Source: Zeus faber (lineage: Eukaryota; Chordata; Actinopteri; Zeiformes; Zeidae). From it: a DNA stretch of 64,000 nt. Shown piece after piece: positions 1 to 51,600 of this stretch (positions within the stretch are counted from its first letter, which is position 1; each line of letters starts with the position of its first letter). The notes under the pieces are model-generated. The model saw only the letters and a list, made by a program, of their open reading frames with translations, searched no databases and was not told the origin of the DNA. Location: assembly GCA_960531495.1 (NCBI GenBank), contig OY482866.1, positions 11,454,689 to 11,518,688 of the forward strand, read 5' to 3'. Made by a program: the position numbers and the translations under genes.

Positions 1-45
1 AGAGAGAGAGAGAGAGGGGCGAGAGAGAGAGAGAGGGGTGGGGAG
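1..45. repeat. AG microsatellite at the window edge
   Basis: Interrupted AG/GA repeat leading into a purine-rich stretch to about 330. Confidence 0.85.
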
Positions 46-2480
46 TTGAAGGAAAAGGAGGGCGAGGCAGAGGGGAGAGCAGGGCACAGAATAAAATTTT
101 TGATGTTTTGAAGGCAAGAGAGGGGGTTGAAGAGAGGGACGAGAGAGGGATGGAGAGAGAAAGCAAGGTGGGAAGAGGAGCAGAGGGATTGAGATCAGGA
201 CGGAGACGTATAAAGAGAGAGCGTGAGAGTCAAGCAAGAGGGATTGAGAATGACTCAAAAAGTGCAAGACATAAAAAGGAGAAATTATAAAGGAGAAAGG
301 GAAGAGAGAGGGATGAGGATTTGAAAATAGATCAAACAAAACAAAACATTTTCTGAGTACCCAGGTGTGTGTGTGTGTGTGTGTCTGTCTGTTTTACTAT
401 AATTGTGAGGACCCGCCTCCGAATTGACTATAATTTGGTTTAGTGGTGCACCAGAAATATTTCTTGGTTTGATACAAAATCTGTGTATGTGTGTGTGTAC
501 CAGTCTCTCTGTATTCAGATTTTGTCTGTGCTGGACGCTTGTATGTACGTGTGCTTGATGTCAAATTGCACAGCAACGCACAACTGGGTACCGGAAAAAA
601 TATTTCTGACACACACACGCACCCGCACCCGCACCCACACACAGACCCGCACCAACATGCACCGCCAACAACCCACCGATGCATTGTCTTGGATGCTCCC
701 ATTCACTACCAGTCCAAATCTATAATCCCCTGATTGGTTAACACCTATTGCATGGACACCACCACCGGCCAATTACAGCTCAGTTATTAGAAACCCTTCT
801 CCCAGCCACTCACAAACAAGCATGGCTCAGATGTCATCCATTGATTGGATATGATCTACTGATCAAACAGGTGGTTGGGGGATTGGGGAGGCGGGGTGGG
901 GGTTGGGGATTCTGGGAATTTATTTTTCATTGATCATGTGTTTGCTTGATTTAAATCCGGTTGTGGTTCTGGTTCTCACCTGCTCCCCTCATCCCGACCC
1001 TCTCCCTCATACGGACTCCTCGAGAAAAATCAACACAAGTTTAGTCTTTTTGCTTCCCAACCCCGTAACACGGGACTAACATTATTCACTGGTCAACAGG
1101 AAGCGCCGCTTTCGGGTCGTCCGACCCTCCACGGGGGCACCAAACAGTTCCAAAACCAAGCCGGGACGCTCGCCAATTCCAAACATCAAACTCATTCCGC
1201 TCCAAGCGCACAATGCGCAAGCAAGGGATTACTGCACCGCCGTGGTATCTACTTCCGACAACCTCCATCCTAGCTAGCTCCCGCGGTGCACTGGGAGGGG
1301 GGGGGGGGTGTAGCATGGGCGAAATATACAGGAATGCAGTTGACTTTGGAGCACAGTGGAAAACACTTTGGTGGGACATGAAATGGTTTGGAGTTAAGAG
1401 TGGAATAGTTCAGAATAGAGATGGCGGAGGTTTGGGGGGTTGGAATGGAACGGATTGAGCCCGACTGGAATGGTTTGAAACGGTGTGGTGGGCATGGGGA
1501 GGAGGCGCGGCGCCGCTGCTCAGGGAGGCGTTGATGACCGCGCCACCGCGACCGGAACCCTGTTGTATTCGTGACACTACACACGAGCTAATGCCTTAAA
1601 AGACCAGTCCACCGCGCACGCACACACACACAGACACGCGCACACACATTCAAAACAGGCTCTCGTTCTCACTCTCACGCACACGACTGGTAAACCCACA
1701 AAAAGGAACAAAAAAAAACCAAACGATAAGTAATAACAGACAGGTGAAAGAAACTTAAGCAACAAACACAACAACACAGCTGATACAGAGACAAACAACC
1801 GACAAGTAAAATACGAGTAGGAAAACACAACACATGAACAATGTGCATTCTCATATTCATTCTATCATGAATACCAGCATTGAAAAATAAATAAAGCAAA
1901 TAATAAAAAAAAAAAAAAAACAACAACCCATCAGGTTCCTGCAAAATAATCATGGTTAACGTGAGTGGATACATGACAGGTGTAGGGGGGTGACCACACA
2001 GTTGGGACGTTGATAGACACTGACTAGGTAGGTGAGGCGTTTGAAATGGTCAATGTAGCTTCAACTGACATTGAAAATGAAATGGGATTCAGGTGAGTGT
2101 GGAATGATGCAAAATGGCTGCCGCGACGCGGTTTATTTGGGTGATGTCGACTCCGTGTGAAAAACACTGGGATACGCAGGCTAGAGGCTTGTCTACACTC
2201 TTATCTATACAAAGTCTCAATATGCCATTTCTTTAACGGTTAAACAAAGGAGGTTTATTTGGACATATTGAAAGCGTGGCCTTTGAATGTATAGTGATGC
2301 TTATTTAGCATTATTTCCCAATAACCTCTCAGGTACTTTCTTCTCATATGTGGAAGAAATGGAAGAAGGTGGCAGTCTTGGCGTTTGTTGGGTGCTATTA
2401 CATTTTCTCACCACCAGGTGGACCAGTGCACCGCTATAAAAAGCAGAACTGCTCTCTACCTGCTGGAAAAAGCTGGCCAG

Positions 2481-2513
<33 letters not shown>

Positions 2514-4539
2514 CATAAGACACAGATTATACAAACATAGCGTCTCCATGTCAAAGAAAAACATACATGTTTGCAAATGTTTGAAACATACGAAATAGGA
2601 AAGTTAGTGGGAAACAACCCGTGTTCTCACACACGTGTGTCCATGCCTGTGAATGGTTCAGTGTGTACGTGTGTCCACAGTGTAAAAGGGTCTTTTCCAG
2701 CCAGAGTAGGTCAAAGCAATCCAGTACTGATGTTACAGAGAGAGAGAGAGAGAGAGCTGGTGCCAGTTTAGAAACAACAGGAGAAAAAAATAAAATTAAA
2801 AAGACAAGTGTGCAGCCTCCAGAAAGAGTGCAGCCTGACAAGACACTGCGGCCCCAACCCCCCGCGTCCTCTCCATCCTCTCTAACTCCTCACAAACACA
2901 TCATTTCCGGAAATGAAATAAATCCGGTTTTCGAAACATAAACAAGACAGGTTATTGATTTCCCCCAGGAATTGTTGGGGGGGGGGGGGGGGGGGTGAAT
3001 ATACCCAAAAAATAACAATAACCTCACAAGTCTGGAAGCAAAATAGCATTTGCAATACGATGTGGATACCCAGAAGCTCAGTTTACATAGCACCAAAAAT
3101 GCGCTTGGGGTGTTAAGTTAGGGCTTACTTAGGGGATAGTAATTGAACGTCAAGATTTAACAACACAATGGCAAACAAGGCTTATAGCTGGCACTGGAGG
3201 ATTTTCATCTGACGAGTGAGTGAAATCTTTGGCACTAAACTCAGTTATTTGTCAAAAATGTACGCCGACGCTTACGAATCATTATCTCATTATTAGCTTC
3301 AAATTGTTTAATACCGAAGCTGGCCTTTAATAGTACCCCTGAGAGGGATCATAATAATAATAATAACATAACTCTTTAAAAATGCTTACTTGTAAAATCA
3401 GGGAAGCGGTCCAAGGTATAACACTAGGTCAATACAAACACACTACTCCACACTTCCTGCACCACAATGCTGATGTCACATCCTGTCTTCACAAATGGGG
3501 CCGGGCTAGGGCAGCTTCTCACGAGGCACTGGACGACGACGACAAACCTTACAGGAACGGAACGAGAATGTCAAGGGGTAGCGTGCGGGGCTTAGGACTC
3601 AGTTACTATGTGTATTACCATTATAGCGATCTAAGACTATCTATTGACTTAGCCGCGCGCACACATGTTAAATTGATGGAAGGGTGGGGTCGTCGGGGAA
3701 GATTGGATGAAGGGATGTGGAGGGCGAGCTGGGTGAGGGTGTTAATGTGCTGCGTCATGATGGAGGGTGTGAGTGAAGGGATGTTATTTTTCAAATGAAT
3801 AAAAAAAAAAAGAAAAGAAACGGGGCCAAAATACAGCAATCAGAACCGAAGGGCTGAAATAAAAATAAAAAATAGATAAATAAATGAATGGAAAAGGGTC
3901 CAACCACAGAACAAAGGAGGGAAATATAAGGCTCGAGGCACAGGGGAAGGTCTCAACGAAAGAGCTGCATGAAACACCAAAAAAAGGGAGGAGATATTTA
4001 TATATATATAAAAAATATATATAGATTGAGGGAGAGAGAATATATACATATCAAGGGGTTATATTCAACATTGGGGATGTTGCCTACCTTCTCGGAAACC
4101 TGAACGAGAGATTTCTACAAAAACAAAAAGAGGGGTAAAGAAAGGAGAAAAAAAGAAAAAAAGTATGTATAAACGTGAGCCTTTGTGACGCTGCTGCAAA
4201 GACAACCTGCAGTATTGGAAATGAAAAAAAAAAAAAAAAAAAAAAAAAATGAACAAGAACTTCCTAGGACGGCTTGTTATTTCAAACAGCATTCAACAAT
4301 TGAACGAAGGGCTTTCGCTTTGAAGCCGTTAAATGGAAGCAATGAAGGTTTGGGGGGTTAAAATGTGGACCAATTGGTTTGGAGGAAGTTAAATAGGAAT
4401 AACTGTAAAGGGTCTGAATTGTGTCAATGAACATTTCTGAGTACACGGCAAAACACCTCGGAGGGTTTTCATAAGCTCTGTGGGAAATTTGAGTCCTCAC
4501 CACCCAACCCACCCCTCCCCCAGGTGGTATTGGAACATT

Positions 4540-4541
<2 letters not shown>

Positions 4542-4626
<85 letters not shown>

Positions 4627-4648
4627 ACGCACACGCACACGCACACGC
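4542..4648. repeat. AC microsatellite with ACACGC extension
   Basis: About 37 AC units followed by several ACACGC units. Confidence 0.95.
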
Positions 4649-5187
4649 GATACCAAGTGGTCCTGTAAAGGGGGTGGTTGGAGCGGAAGGACGTTGTGGC
4701 GTGACATGATCAAATGTGTAAAAAATGAGAAAGCATAGTTTGAAGGAAAACACATGAGCAGGTGTAGATGCATACACACACACACACACGCACGCACAGA
4801 GTCAAACACACACTTTTGCCACTTGGATGTATTAAAAAAAAAAAAAAAAATCCTGGGGTGTGTGTGTGTGTGTGTGTGTGTGTCTATTTTGGAAAAATGG
4901 TACCACTGGAACCCTGTCTCCACCTTTGCTACTTCCGACCCGCAAGCCAGGCTCTGAGTGTGTGTGTACATGCACGTGTGTGTCCGCGTGCCAAGGTGTC
5001 CCCACCAATGGTATTTATAGTTTGAGGAAAAGCGATATCTCCGGTGTCACCATGGATACTGTCGCCATCTGAGTGGGAGGCCTCAAGAGTGACTGTCTGT
5101 TCGTTAATCCACACACACCTATACAGTCTTACAAGTGAAGAGCAGGAGCATTTGTTTTTCTCTCCATTTCTGTGCTTCCCCATTTTC

Positions 5188-5196
5188 TCTCACACA

Positions 5197-5284
<88 letters not shown>
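5188..5284. repeat. AC microsatellite
   Basis: About 45 AC units with one early interruption. Confidence 0.95.
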
Positions 5285-5288
<4 letters not shown>

Positions 5289-6246
5289 AATCAGACGGGT
5301 GATGTCATGAAGACTCACCTGATGACGACAATCTTAACCTTACCTGCGCACACTGCGCGCTTGTGTGTGTGTGAGAAAAGTGTGTGTGTGTGTAGTGTTC
5401 TTCCAGATCCTGCACACGTGCATGCTGACCTCCTTTCTCTTCTGTTTCTCAATAACCCCCCCCCCCCCCCCCAGAAGCGAGGGTTCTTGCCAAACGCTGC
5501 ATTTTCCAATTAAGATCGGAGTGGAATGACTTCATTAGTGGCTGTAGCTTCCCTCTCTACAAGCTTTGTCACGCGCAACCCCCGTCGGTTTACTCTAGTC
5601 GACCACTTCTGCGTATAAAAGGTTGGCTATACACACACACACACACACACAAGTTTTATGTTGTTTTTTTTTCTATATGTGCTATGTAAAGCACTTTGTA
5701 ATTTCTGTTTAAATAACTACTTTGAATTTTGATTTGGATGAGTCAGTCCTATGATACTAGTTTATCAAAAGCCTATGTGCATTCTCTAATGTTGTCCGGT
5801 CCTGACTAGCTCAACACACTGGTCGGTACTATTTCTATCCTCGAGCCCTATGTAACAGCTACAATGCAAGAGCCCAAAAACTGCAATCTCCCAACTAGAT
5901 TAGTGGGAAATTCGGTCTCTTCGTCTACATGTCACAAGCTGCCGATATGGACGAGACCGCCGCCCCATTCTTCAACACAAAAACAAAATGACATGGACGT
6001 GGGATTTCGTCAAGAAAAAGGTTCCTGGCAGCAAAGTTACCAGTGGGTCAAATTTCGGCACTGTTACACGCCATAAGCAAGGTACACAAAACTTGGTTTG
6101 GTTTTTACCAGAAGAAAAACATAAAAAGACATAAACACCATGGCGCCATGCTTTTAAAATCTAATTTAAGGCATTCATTGATCATACACTTTCTCAATCT
6201 TTTCAAGCGATACCCTTGTTAGTGAGACCCCCAAACAACCACTCAC

Positions 6247-45461
<39,215 letters not shown>

Positions 45462-45695
45462 CTCAAGATTATTGTATGGTTGGCGAGAAGGAAGAGACGA
45501 ATTTGAGAGGATCCTTTAGTGTCCGTTGGGAAACTTTGGGGGGGGGGGCAAATGGGGAGATGGTTACTTTTCGTCCGGATGAAGCCCAGTGCAGCCAGCC
45601 AGCAGCACCGCGGATCAACAGGTTGGATCCACCATCGGCGGCTAGCTCGGTTAGCCTGCTAGCTGGCTACCTAGCTAGCAGCGAGCACACGTCCC

Positions 45696-46035
45696 ATGTT
45701 GGTCAACGGGCGTTCAAACGGGTCGTCTTTCTTTCTGCCGAGACGTGGAAGGTCACCGTACGGTTTCCAGGTGTCTTGGCGGCCTATAGTGCCAAAGCCG
45801 CCGACCCCCCGAACAGTGATGAATCGGGAGGTGAACGACAGCTCGTCCGTCTGCCGAGGTGTGACAACAAACACTTTTTTTTTTCAACAGGCGTTTAGGT
45901 TTCGGCTGTTTCCGGGAGGTCTCGGCTGTTTCCGGAAGGTTTCCAGGTGTGTGGGCGGCTTACACTGTCCCACAACCCCTCCCGATAGTGATGAATAGTG
46001 AGATGTCGTCCTTCTTTCGGGTCCGGTGTGGAAAG
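45696..46035. repeat. Diverged local duplication in the promoter block
   Basis: The motif GGTTTCCAGGTGT, followed by a GGCGGC stretch and then AGTGATGAAT, occurs at about 45761-45822 and again at about 45938-45996, some 175 bp apart. Flanking CGTC-TTCTTTC segments also recur. The copies differ at many positions and carry small indels. Confidence 0.6.
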
Positions 46036-47060
46036 CGAACACTTAAAAGAGAGCGTTTAGCGACGCGGGGAGAAATGGGCGAGGGCGACCGGGCCGACGG
46101 GGGCTCCGCCGCGCTAACAGCGCTGCTAGCGGCAGGAAAAGTTGGGCGACGGTTTGGGGTCCAGCAGCCGCGGTTCAGTCGGTTAGCGGGTTAGCTCGCT
46201 GCGGCGAGGCCGAGATCTGGAGTTTTAAAGCCCCGGCTGTCATCCGCGGAGCCACGGGAAAGGTCCGCCGCGTCCAAAAACAAACAAAAACAACAACAAC
46301 AACAAAAAAAAATCAGAATCCGGGATGTGGTAAAACTTTCAGGCCAAAGTTATCCCCGGTGATATCACGACCTTTTCAGTCAACACAGGGGGATTCAAAA
46401 GAACCACTTCCCCCAAAAAGTATAACCACCCCCCCCCCAAAAAAAACAAAAAACAAACAAACCTCAACAGCAGCCCCTGTGTGATCAACTCACATGGCAG
46501 GTGAGGTGAGCTCGAAATAACCTGGCGAGCGAACTAGCTAGCGAGCCGACGTTAGCCCATGTAGCTAGCCCAGCCTAGCCTAGCCTGCTATGCTATTTCC
46601 TCCGCCGAATTCACCCCCCCCCAAAAAAAAAATCCCCCCCCCCCCCAAGAATCCACGGAGATCTCCGTGGTTTCCCGTAAGGTCGTCGGAGTGCTGCACT
46701 GCGGTGTGGCGGCGCCGAGGCTGCTTTTTTCTCTCTCTCCCCTCCTCCTCCTCCTCCTCCTCCGACGAGGCGTCAAAAAGGAAGGACCATCAAGTTGTAA
46801 AATCCATTATCGCCACCAGCGGGGTGTGTTTTTTTTTTTTTTTTTGGGGGGGGGGGTGTATTTTTTCCTCTCCTCTCTCTTGTGAGGTGCGTGTCAGCCA
46901 GCGGAGAGGGAGAGAGAGAGAGGCGGAGAGCTGCGCCCGATCCTGCCCTGATACCGGAACAGGCTCACGGCAACATGGCTGCTTGCACCACGACTGGAGG
47001 GAGGAGGGAGGAGGGGGGAGGAGGGTGTCGGGGAGGACTCGTCCACACTCGGCTCCCCCC

Positions 47061-47240
47061 GGAGGCGTCTCGGCGCTTTCCGGAAGGCCGCTGCTCTTTC
47101 CGCAAAGCTTCGGCTCTTTCCGGAACGCCTCGGCTCTCTCCGGAAAGCGTCCGCTTTTTCCGGAACGTCTCGGCTCTCTCCGGAAGGCTTTCGCTTCTCC
47201 CCCGAAACGTCTCGGCTCTTTCCGGAAGACTTCCAGGCGT
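47061..47240. repeat. 20-bp GC-rich minisatellite with TTCCGG core
   Basis: About nine tandem units of roughly 20 bp, consensus near CGGAACGTCTCGGCTCTTTC, with single-base variation and one 22-bp unit. Most unit junctions form TTTCCGGAA, which contains the ETS-family core CCGGAA on both strands. Two related copies recur near 45902-45940. Confidence 0.85.
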
Positions 47241-47300
47241 GGCCGGAACCCCAAATGAAAGAACATTCAAGTGCAATCAAGCGTAAGGGTCACTGCAAGG

Positions 47301-49488
47301 GTCCGCTCCCACCCTGTCCTCACTCGAAGCCCTAGGGGGTTGCATGCGTGGGGGGGTCATTTCATGCGATCGCTGTCGGACCAAAAGGGTGCAGGTTAAA
47401 AGCATTTCGACTGTGAAATGTCAGAAGCCAGGGTGACACTTTGCATTTCGTCCAACCTGTCGAGCAGCGGTGTCTCCGGGAGTCTCGCAGTGCACACATC
47501 TCACCAATTACACAATAGCAGGAAGTTGTAGATAAAAACAGATCAGGAAACTGCGGGGCGGGGGTTTATAGGTGGCTTCTGCTATGTGAGAGAACTCACA
47601 GTTTCCTGAATCTAGAAAGGAAATGCAGCCCAGATAATGAGAATAGTTTAGCGACAGAGAGTAAATAACCTTTGACTGCCTGGCACTTAATGCTGCGATA
47701 TAACAACTGGTACTTACCATAGACTCACGGCTGCTTCCCTATATTGGACTCAGTGTGAACTTGAACTTGAAGTATTTTTGGCTACTTGTATATATTTCAC
47801 AATCGAAATATTTGAAAGTTGTATTTAAATTGTATGAATTTATTATTTTTTTTTTCCTTCTTTTTTTTCCAGACTGTTAAGATTTGATTTAATTATTATT
47901 ATTTTTTTTTTTTAAGGCTTATTGCCTGTGGAGAAATGCACCAACCCATGCAACCAACCTCACCTTATCTTCAAATCCACACGGTCTACAAACACCTGGC
48001 CATCGAGCCCTGGTGCGGTCACGGCATCGGGGTCAGCCGCAAAACGGCCACAGGGCAGAGCCATTCAGACACGCTACGACCTTGCTTTTACTGGGAATCG
48101 CGGCCGCAGAAGCGCGATCACGGGCGAGCGCCACTTTGCTTCAATCACAACTTTTTTTTGGGGGGGGGGGGGGGCTGCTTGTTGTCGCCACCAAGAGGAT
48201 GGGAACGGGTACTGCAACGTCATCAAGCACGTGGTTGGGTTCTCCGCGGGTTTTGACGCCTCTGTGACAAAGGTGCACCAGGAGCCGCGGCAAGGGGCCA
48301 AGTACAGCGCCCTCCAATAGTGCGGGAACAGCAGAGTGAAATTTGAAGCATTGAGATTTGAGATCAAAAGATGAATGTGAGACATTATGATATTTACATG
48401 CACGTCATTACACGCATGTCAAGCCATTACAACTGTCAACGCTGACCTCACCAGGGGTCCTCACTGAGCCACACACTAGGCTCCACTACCTGCTGTACTG
48501 TATGTCGCATACTGTGCCGCATACTGTGTCACTGTTCAGGGTTGTTCGTGATGCTGTATTGCTGCGCCGTACTGTTGTATACTGTGCTGTATTATCCCAA
48601 ACACTACCTCACTTTATTCACATTCACATGCCACTTTAATTCACATATCTGTATATACATAAGCATATTCCCTCCATCTATTCCATTTGATTTCATTTTA
48701 TTTTTATTGTATTTTATTTTATTCTATATATTTTTATTTTATTCTATAAGTATTCGACTTACTGTATTACGCTTTAGGAGTCAGTTAGTCGGTCTATTAG
48801 AAAGAATTTTTTTTTTTTTCCTAGGACATATTGTGTGCTATCACCGGGTGCGTTGCATTACATTTCACTGCATATATGTATGAAAGTATGTATATGTATG
48901 TGACAAATAAAAATCTTGAATCTTGAATCATGTATTATTTTTTCACCCTTTTACAGGAACACACGTTTTTGTATCGAGTCTTCACTGCGTCGCTCCTAAA
49001 TAGAATAGGCCGCATCAAGTCTACAGCTTCTTCTTTGGAAATGCTTTTCCAGGTCAGTTTGGAGAGAATTGCATTCAAAAACCAGGTGACTTTTTCTCAT
49101 TGATGAACGCTTTGCTTGCACAGGGCAGTTGTCTTGCTGTGGGGTTGTGGATCACAGCCGGTTCCTTCCTTCCCATCACTTTTATAAATGGATTGTTTTT
49201 GGTCTCATCTGTCCATAAAACTTGCTTCCAGAATTCTTATGGCTTATATTTTTGATTGCATCTTGCTGTATAGCCCCCATATACAATATACTGGCAATGT
49301 GACATTCTTGAAAAAACACCAAGCTTTGAGGTTTCACATAGGCTCTGCCCTCTAGCTTCGTCCTTATTGGCTTCCCCTGCACGCATGCACAGCCTATCAG
49401 CTGTGGCCTGCCGCGATAAAAGAGCTCTGTGCCCGCTGTTCTGCTCCCCGTTTTCTTCAGCGACAAATTCACTGGAGAACAGAGAAAA
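47301..49488. other. Intergenic DNA between MARK2 promoter and Tc1 element
   Basis: Mostly AT-rich with one repeat fragment (48834-48929). An open 132-codon plus-strand stretch (47922-48320) contains a G-run and has no recognised family. Nothing else is assignable. Confidence 0.5.
48834..48929 (+). repeat. Dispersed LINE-like 3' fragment, copy 4 (TTGAATC tail)
   Basis: Contains ATCACCGGGTGCGTTGCATT, TTTCACTGCATATATGTATG and ATGTGACAAATAAAAATC, and ends in TTGAATC units. Closely matches copy 1. Confidence 0.8.
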
Positions 49489-49490
49489 TA

Positions 49491-50912
49491 CACTACTCAC
49501 AAAAAGTTAGGGATATTCGGCTTTCGGGTGAAATTTCAGGATGAACCTAAAATGCACTATAACTTTTACAGGTGAACTTAATTTGACCTTCTCTAAACTT
49601 TTGAATGCACATCTCCAACCGTTCAATGTTTCAGTACTTTTTGCACAACTTGCTGTTCTCTAACAAGGAGCTGAACGGCAAAATTCAACAGGTGTTTGAT
49701 CCATGAATCGACCAATAAATGTCCTGGTTCAATTAGAATTGGATGTTCTCAGAGGGAAGTGGCCACTGAGCTGAGAGTGTCACAGAGTGTCATCAGCAGG
49801 TTGCAACAGAGATACAGAGAGACTGGAAGAGTCACAGAAAAGCATAGAAGTGGACGTCCCTTGGCCACATCCCACACTGATGAGCGCTTCATTGTGAACA
49901 GTGCCCTGTGGAACCGGATGATGAATGCCACTCAACTCCAGGCACATTTAAGGGAGGTGAGAGGCCCCCGAGTGTCAAGTCAGACCATTCGAAACCGTTT
50001 CCATCAGCGTGGTCTGCGTGCTAGACGACCTGCAATGGTACCTGACCACACCACCGGGCACAGGCATCATCGTCTTGCAAGGGCCAGGAAGCATTTACGC
50101 TGGACGAGGGACCAGTGGGCTCAGTGCTGTTCTCTGATGAAAGTCGATTCACGTTGAGCAGAAATGATGGCCGCCAACGATGTTGGACACGTCAAGGAGA
50201 GCGCTATGTATCAGCAGATACATCAGCATCACTGTTGTCACCAGACGAGCCTTTGGTGGTGGTGGTGTTTCAGTGTGGGCAGTTGTGTCTAGTCAATGCA
50301 GAACTGCCCTACACTTTGTGAATGGTACAGTGACAAGCCCATACTACCTGAATAACATCATTCATCCAGTCATTGTGCCCCTGCATGAACAACACAGGCC
50401 TCATTTCATCTTCATGGACGACAATGCTCCATCTCCTCGAGGTGGCATCATTAGGGAACGGCTGCTGGAGACTGGGGCACCTCAAATGGAGTGGCCTGCC
50501 CTTTCTCCAGACCTGAATCCCATAGAAAACCTATGGGATCAGCTGAGTCGCCGTGTAGAGGCTCGTAACTCTGTACCCCAGAACCTCAATGACCTGAGGA
50601 CCACCCTTCAAGAAGAGTGGGGGGCCAGGCCTCAGCAGACAATAAGTCGACTTGTGAACAGCGTGAGACGTGGTTGTCAAGCTGTAATTGATGCTCAAGG
50701 GCACATGACAAGTTATAAATTTTTTTTGTGGTATACCAACCGCTGTTGTTGGCTTTTGTTTCAATACATTTTTTGAGATGAGGAAATCACCATTGCATGC
50801 TTCTACTTAAATGCCCTACTTTCATGGTATAATATAACTGTAGCATGAACTTTTTACATTTTCCATAAATTTCACCCGAAAGCCAAATTTCCCTAACTTT
50901 TTCTGAGTAGTG
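49491..50912 (+). mobile_element. Tc1-like DNA transposon, full length, transposase frameshifted
   Basis: A 1422-bp element flanked by TA on both sides (49489-49490 and 50913-50914). The ends are inverted repeats: CACTACTCACAAAAAGTTAG at the left and, read inward on the minus strand, CACTACTCAGAAAAAGTTAG at the right, followed on both sides by GGCTTTCGGGTGAAATTT. It encodes one Tc1-family transposase (next entry). It lies between the two genes. Confidence 0.95.
49696..50716 (+). pseudogene. Tc1-family transposase pseudogene (DD34E, two frameshifts)
   Basis: The transposase would cut and paste the element at TA sites. The N-terminal part (49696 to about 50130) has the paired helix-turn-helix region, with CSQREVATELRVSQSVISRL and the GRPL box. 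The frame then shifts near 50115-50150, where LFSDESRF carries the first Asp. It shifts again near 50215-50250 into the frame with SVWAVVSSQCRTALHFVNGT, FMDDNAP (second Asp) and DLNPIENLWD (Glu), ending MTSY then a stop. Thirty-four residues separate the second Asp and the Glu, the Tc1 DD34E spacing. The two shifts mean no intact transposase. Confidence 0.9.
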
Positions 50913-51163
50913 TAAGTACCTGTCGATCCGACCATGAGAAAACCCCACCAGTTCATCCACCATAACCAAGATGGGTTACCCCGGTGGATGAGTGTGTAAC
51001 AGGGGGCCGAGGGGGTAACACCCCAGGAAACATTAAGGGACAATCGACAGAGATTAAGACAAATACCAGAAGACGCCGAAAGGAGATAACAGCGGACGTA
51101 TTCAACTCCTCCTTTGTTTCCCCACTAGTCACACCCTGACACCCGCTGGGGTTGACCAGCCGG

Positions 51164-51600
51164 CGAGGCGAGTTTATTTATACAGCACATTTCAACAACA
51201 AGGCAATGTCCTTTACGTCAAACATCAAAAGCATGAGGACAAAGTGCAAAAGAAACACATTATAAAAGGACATAGAAAGTATAAAGTTAAAAAAGAAGAA
51301 AGGAGATTTCAGTTATCAGATCAGATAGAATACATCATAAAAGTTACGGTGCGGCGCAAGAAATGAATCAAAAGCCAATGAGGTTTCGTAAAAAGGCAGA
51401 CAGGAACGTCTTCAGCCTTGATTTGAAAGAGGTGAGAGTTGCAGCCGACGTGTGGTTTTCTGGGCGTTTGTTCCAGATGTGTGGCGCATAAAAACTGAGC
51501 GCCGCTTCTCCATGTTTAGTTCAACCGCCAAATGGACCGGGCCACGCACTGTAACAGAACGACACTTTTCTCAGCTTTGGGGGACGGGAAATGACTAAAT
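51164..51600. repeat. Probable dispersed fish repeat
   Basis: Begins near GAGTTTATTTATACAGCACA, continues with an A-rich block, then GTTCCAGATGTGTGGCGCAT and AAAACTGAGCGCCGC. The opening resembles a repeat common in fish genomes, but I cannot name the family or set its limits. Confidence 0.35.

Larger units (their letters stand above)
1..6246. other. MARK2 intron or 3' region, repeat-rich, no exon found
   Basis: I searched the minus strand for the KA1 domain (RSLRFTWSMKTTSSM and the ELKL end) and the small RNLSFRFARR exon, and found neither. The region holds an AG-repeat at 1-45, purine-rich DNA to about 330, AC/GT microsatellites and homopolymer runs, otherwise nothing assignable. Confidence 0.6.
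45462..47300 (-). promoter_or_regulatory. CpG-rich MARK2 promoter and 5'UTR region
   Basis: The block immediately upstream of the start exon is rich in CpG and GC compared with the AT-rich sequence on both sides. It carries an ETS-like repeat array and a diverged local duplication. No clear TATA box was seen. The exact transcription start cannot be placed from sequence alone. The direction is inferred from the gene; a divergent plus-strand transcript is also possible. Confidence 0.55.

Noticed and set aside
4282-4460. Sequence searched as a possible KA1 exon
   Set aside because: No KA1 motif in any minus-strand frame.
4282-4971. Long open frames made of Cys-Val or Thr-His repeats here and at many similar sites
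   Set aside because: They are translations of AC/GT microsatellites with no other coding evidence.
46960-47000. Plus-strand start CAACATGGCTGC as a divergent gene start
   Set aside because: It resembles a YY1-like start context, but the frame behind it runs into the minisatellite and no downstream exon is seen.
46590-47286. ORFs of up to 222 codons in both strands of the promoter block
   Set aside because: They translate the 20-bp minisatellite and homopolymer runs; the unit is not a multiple of three and no domain is present.
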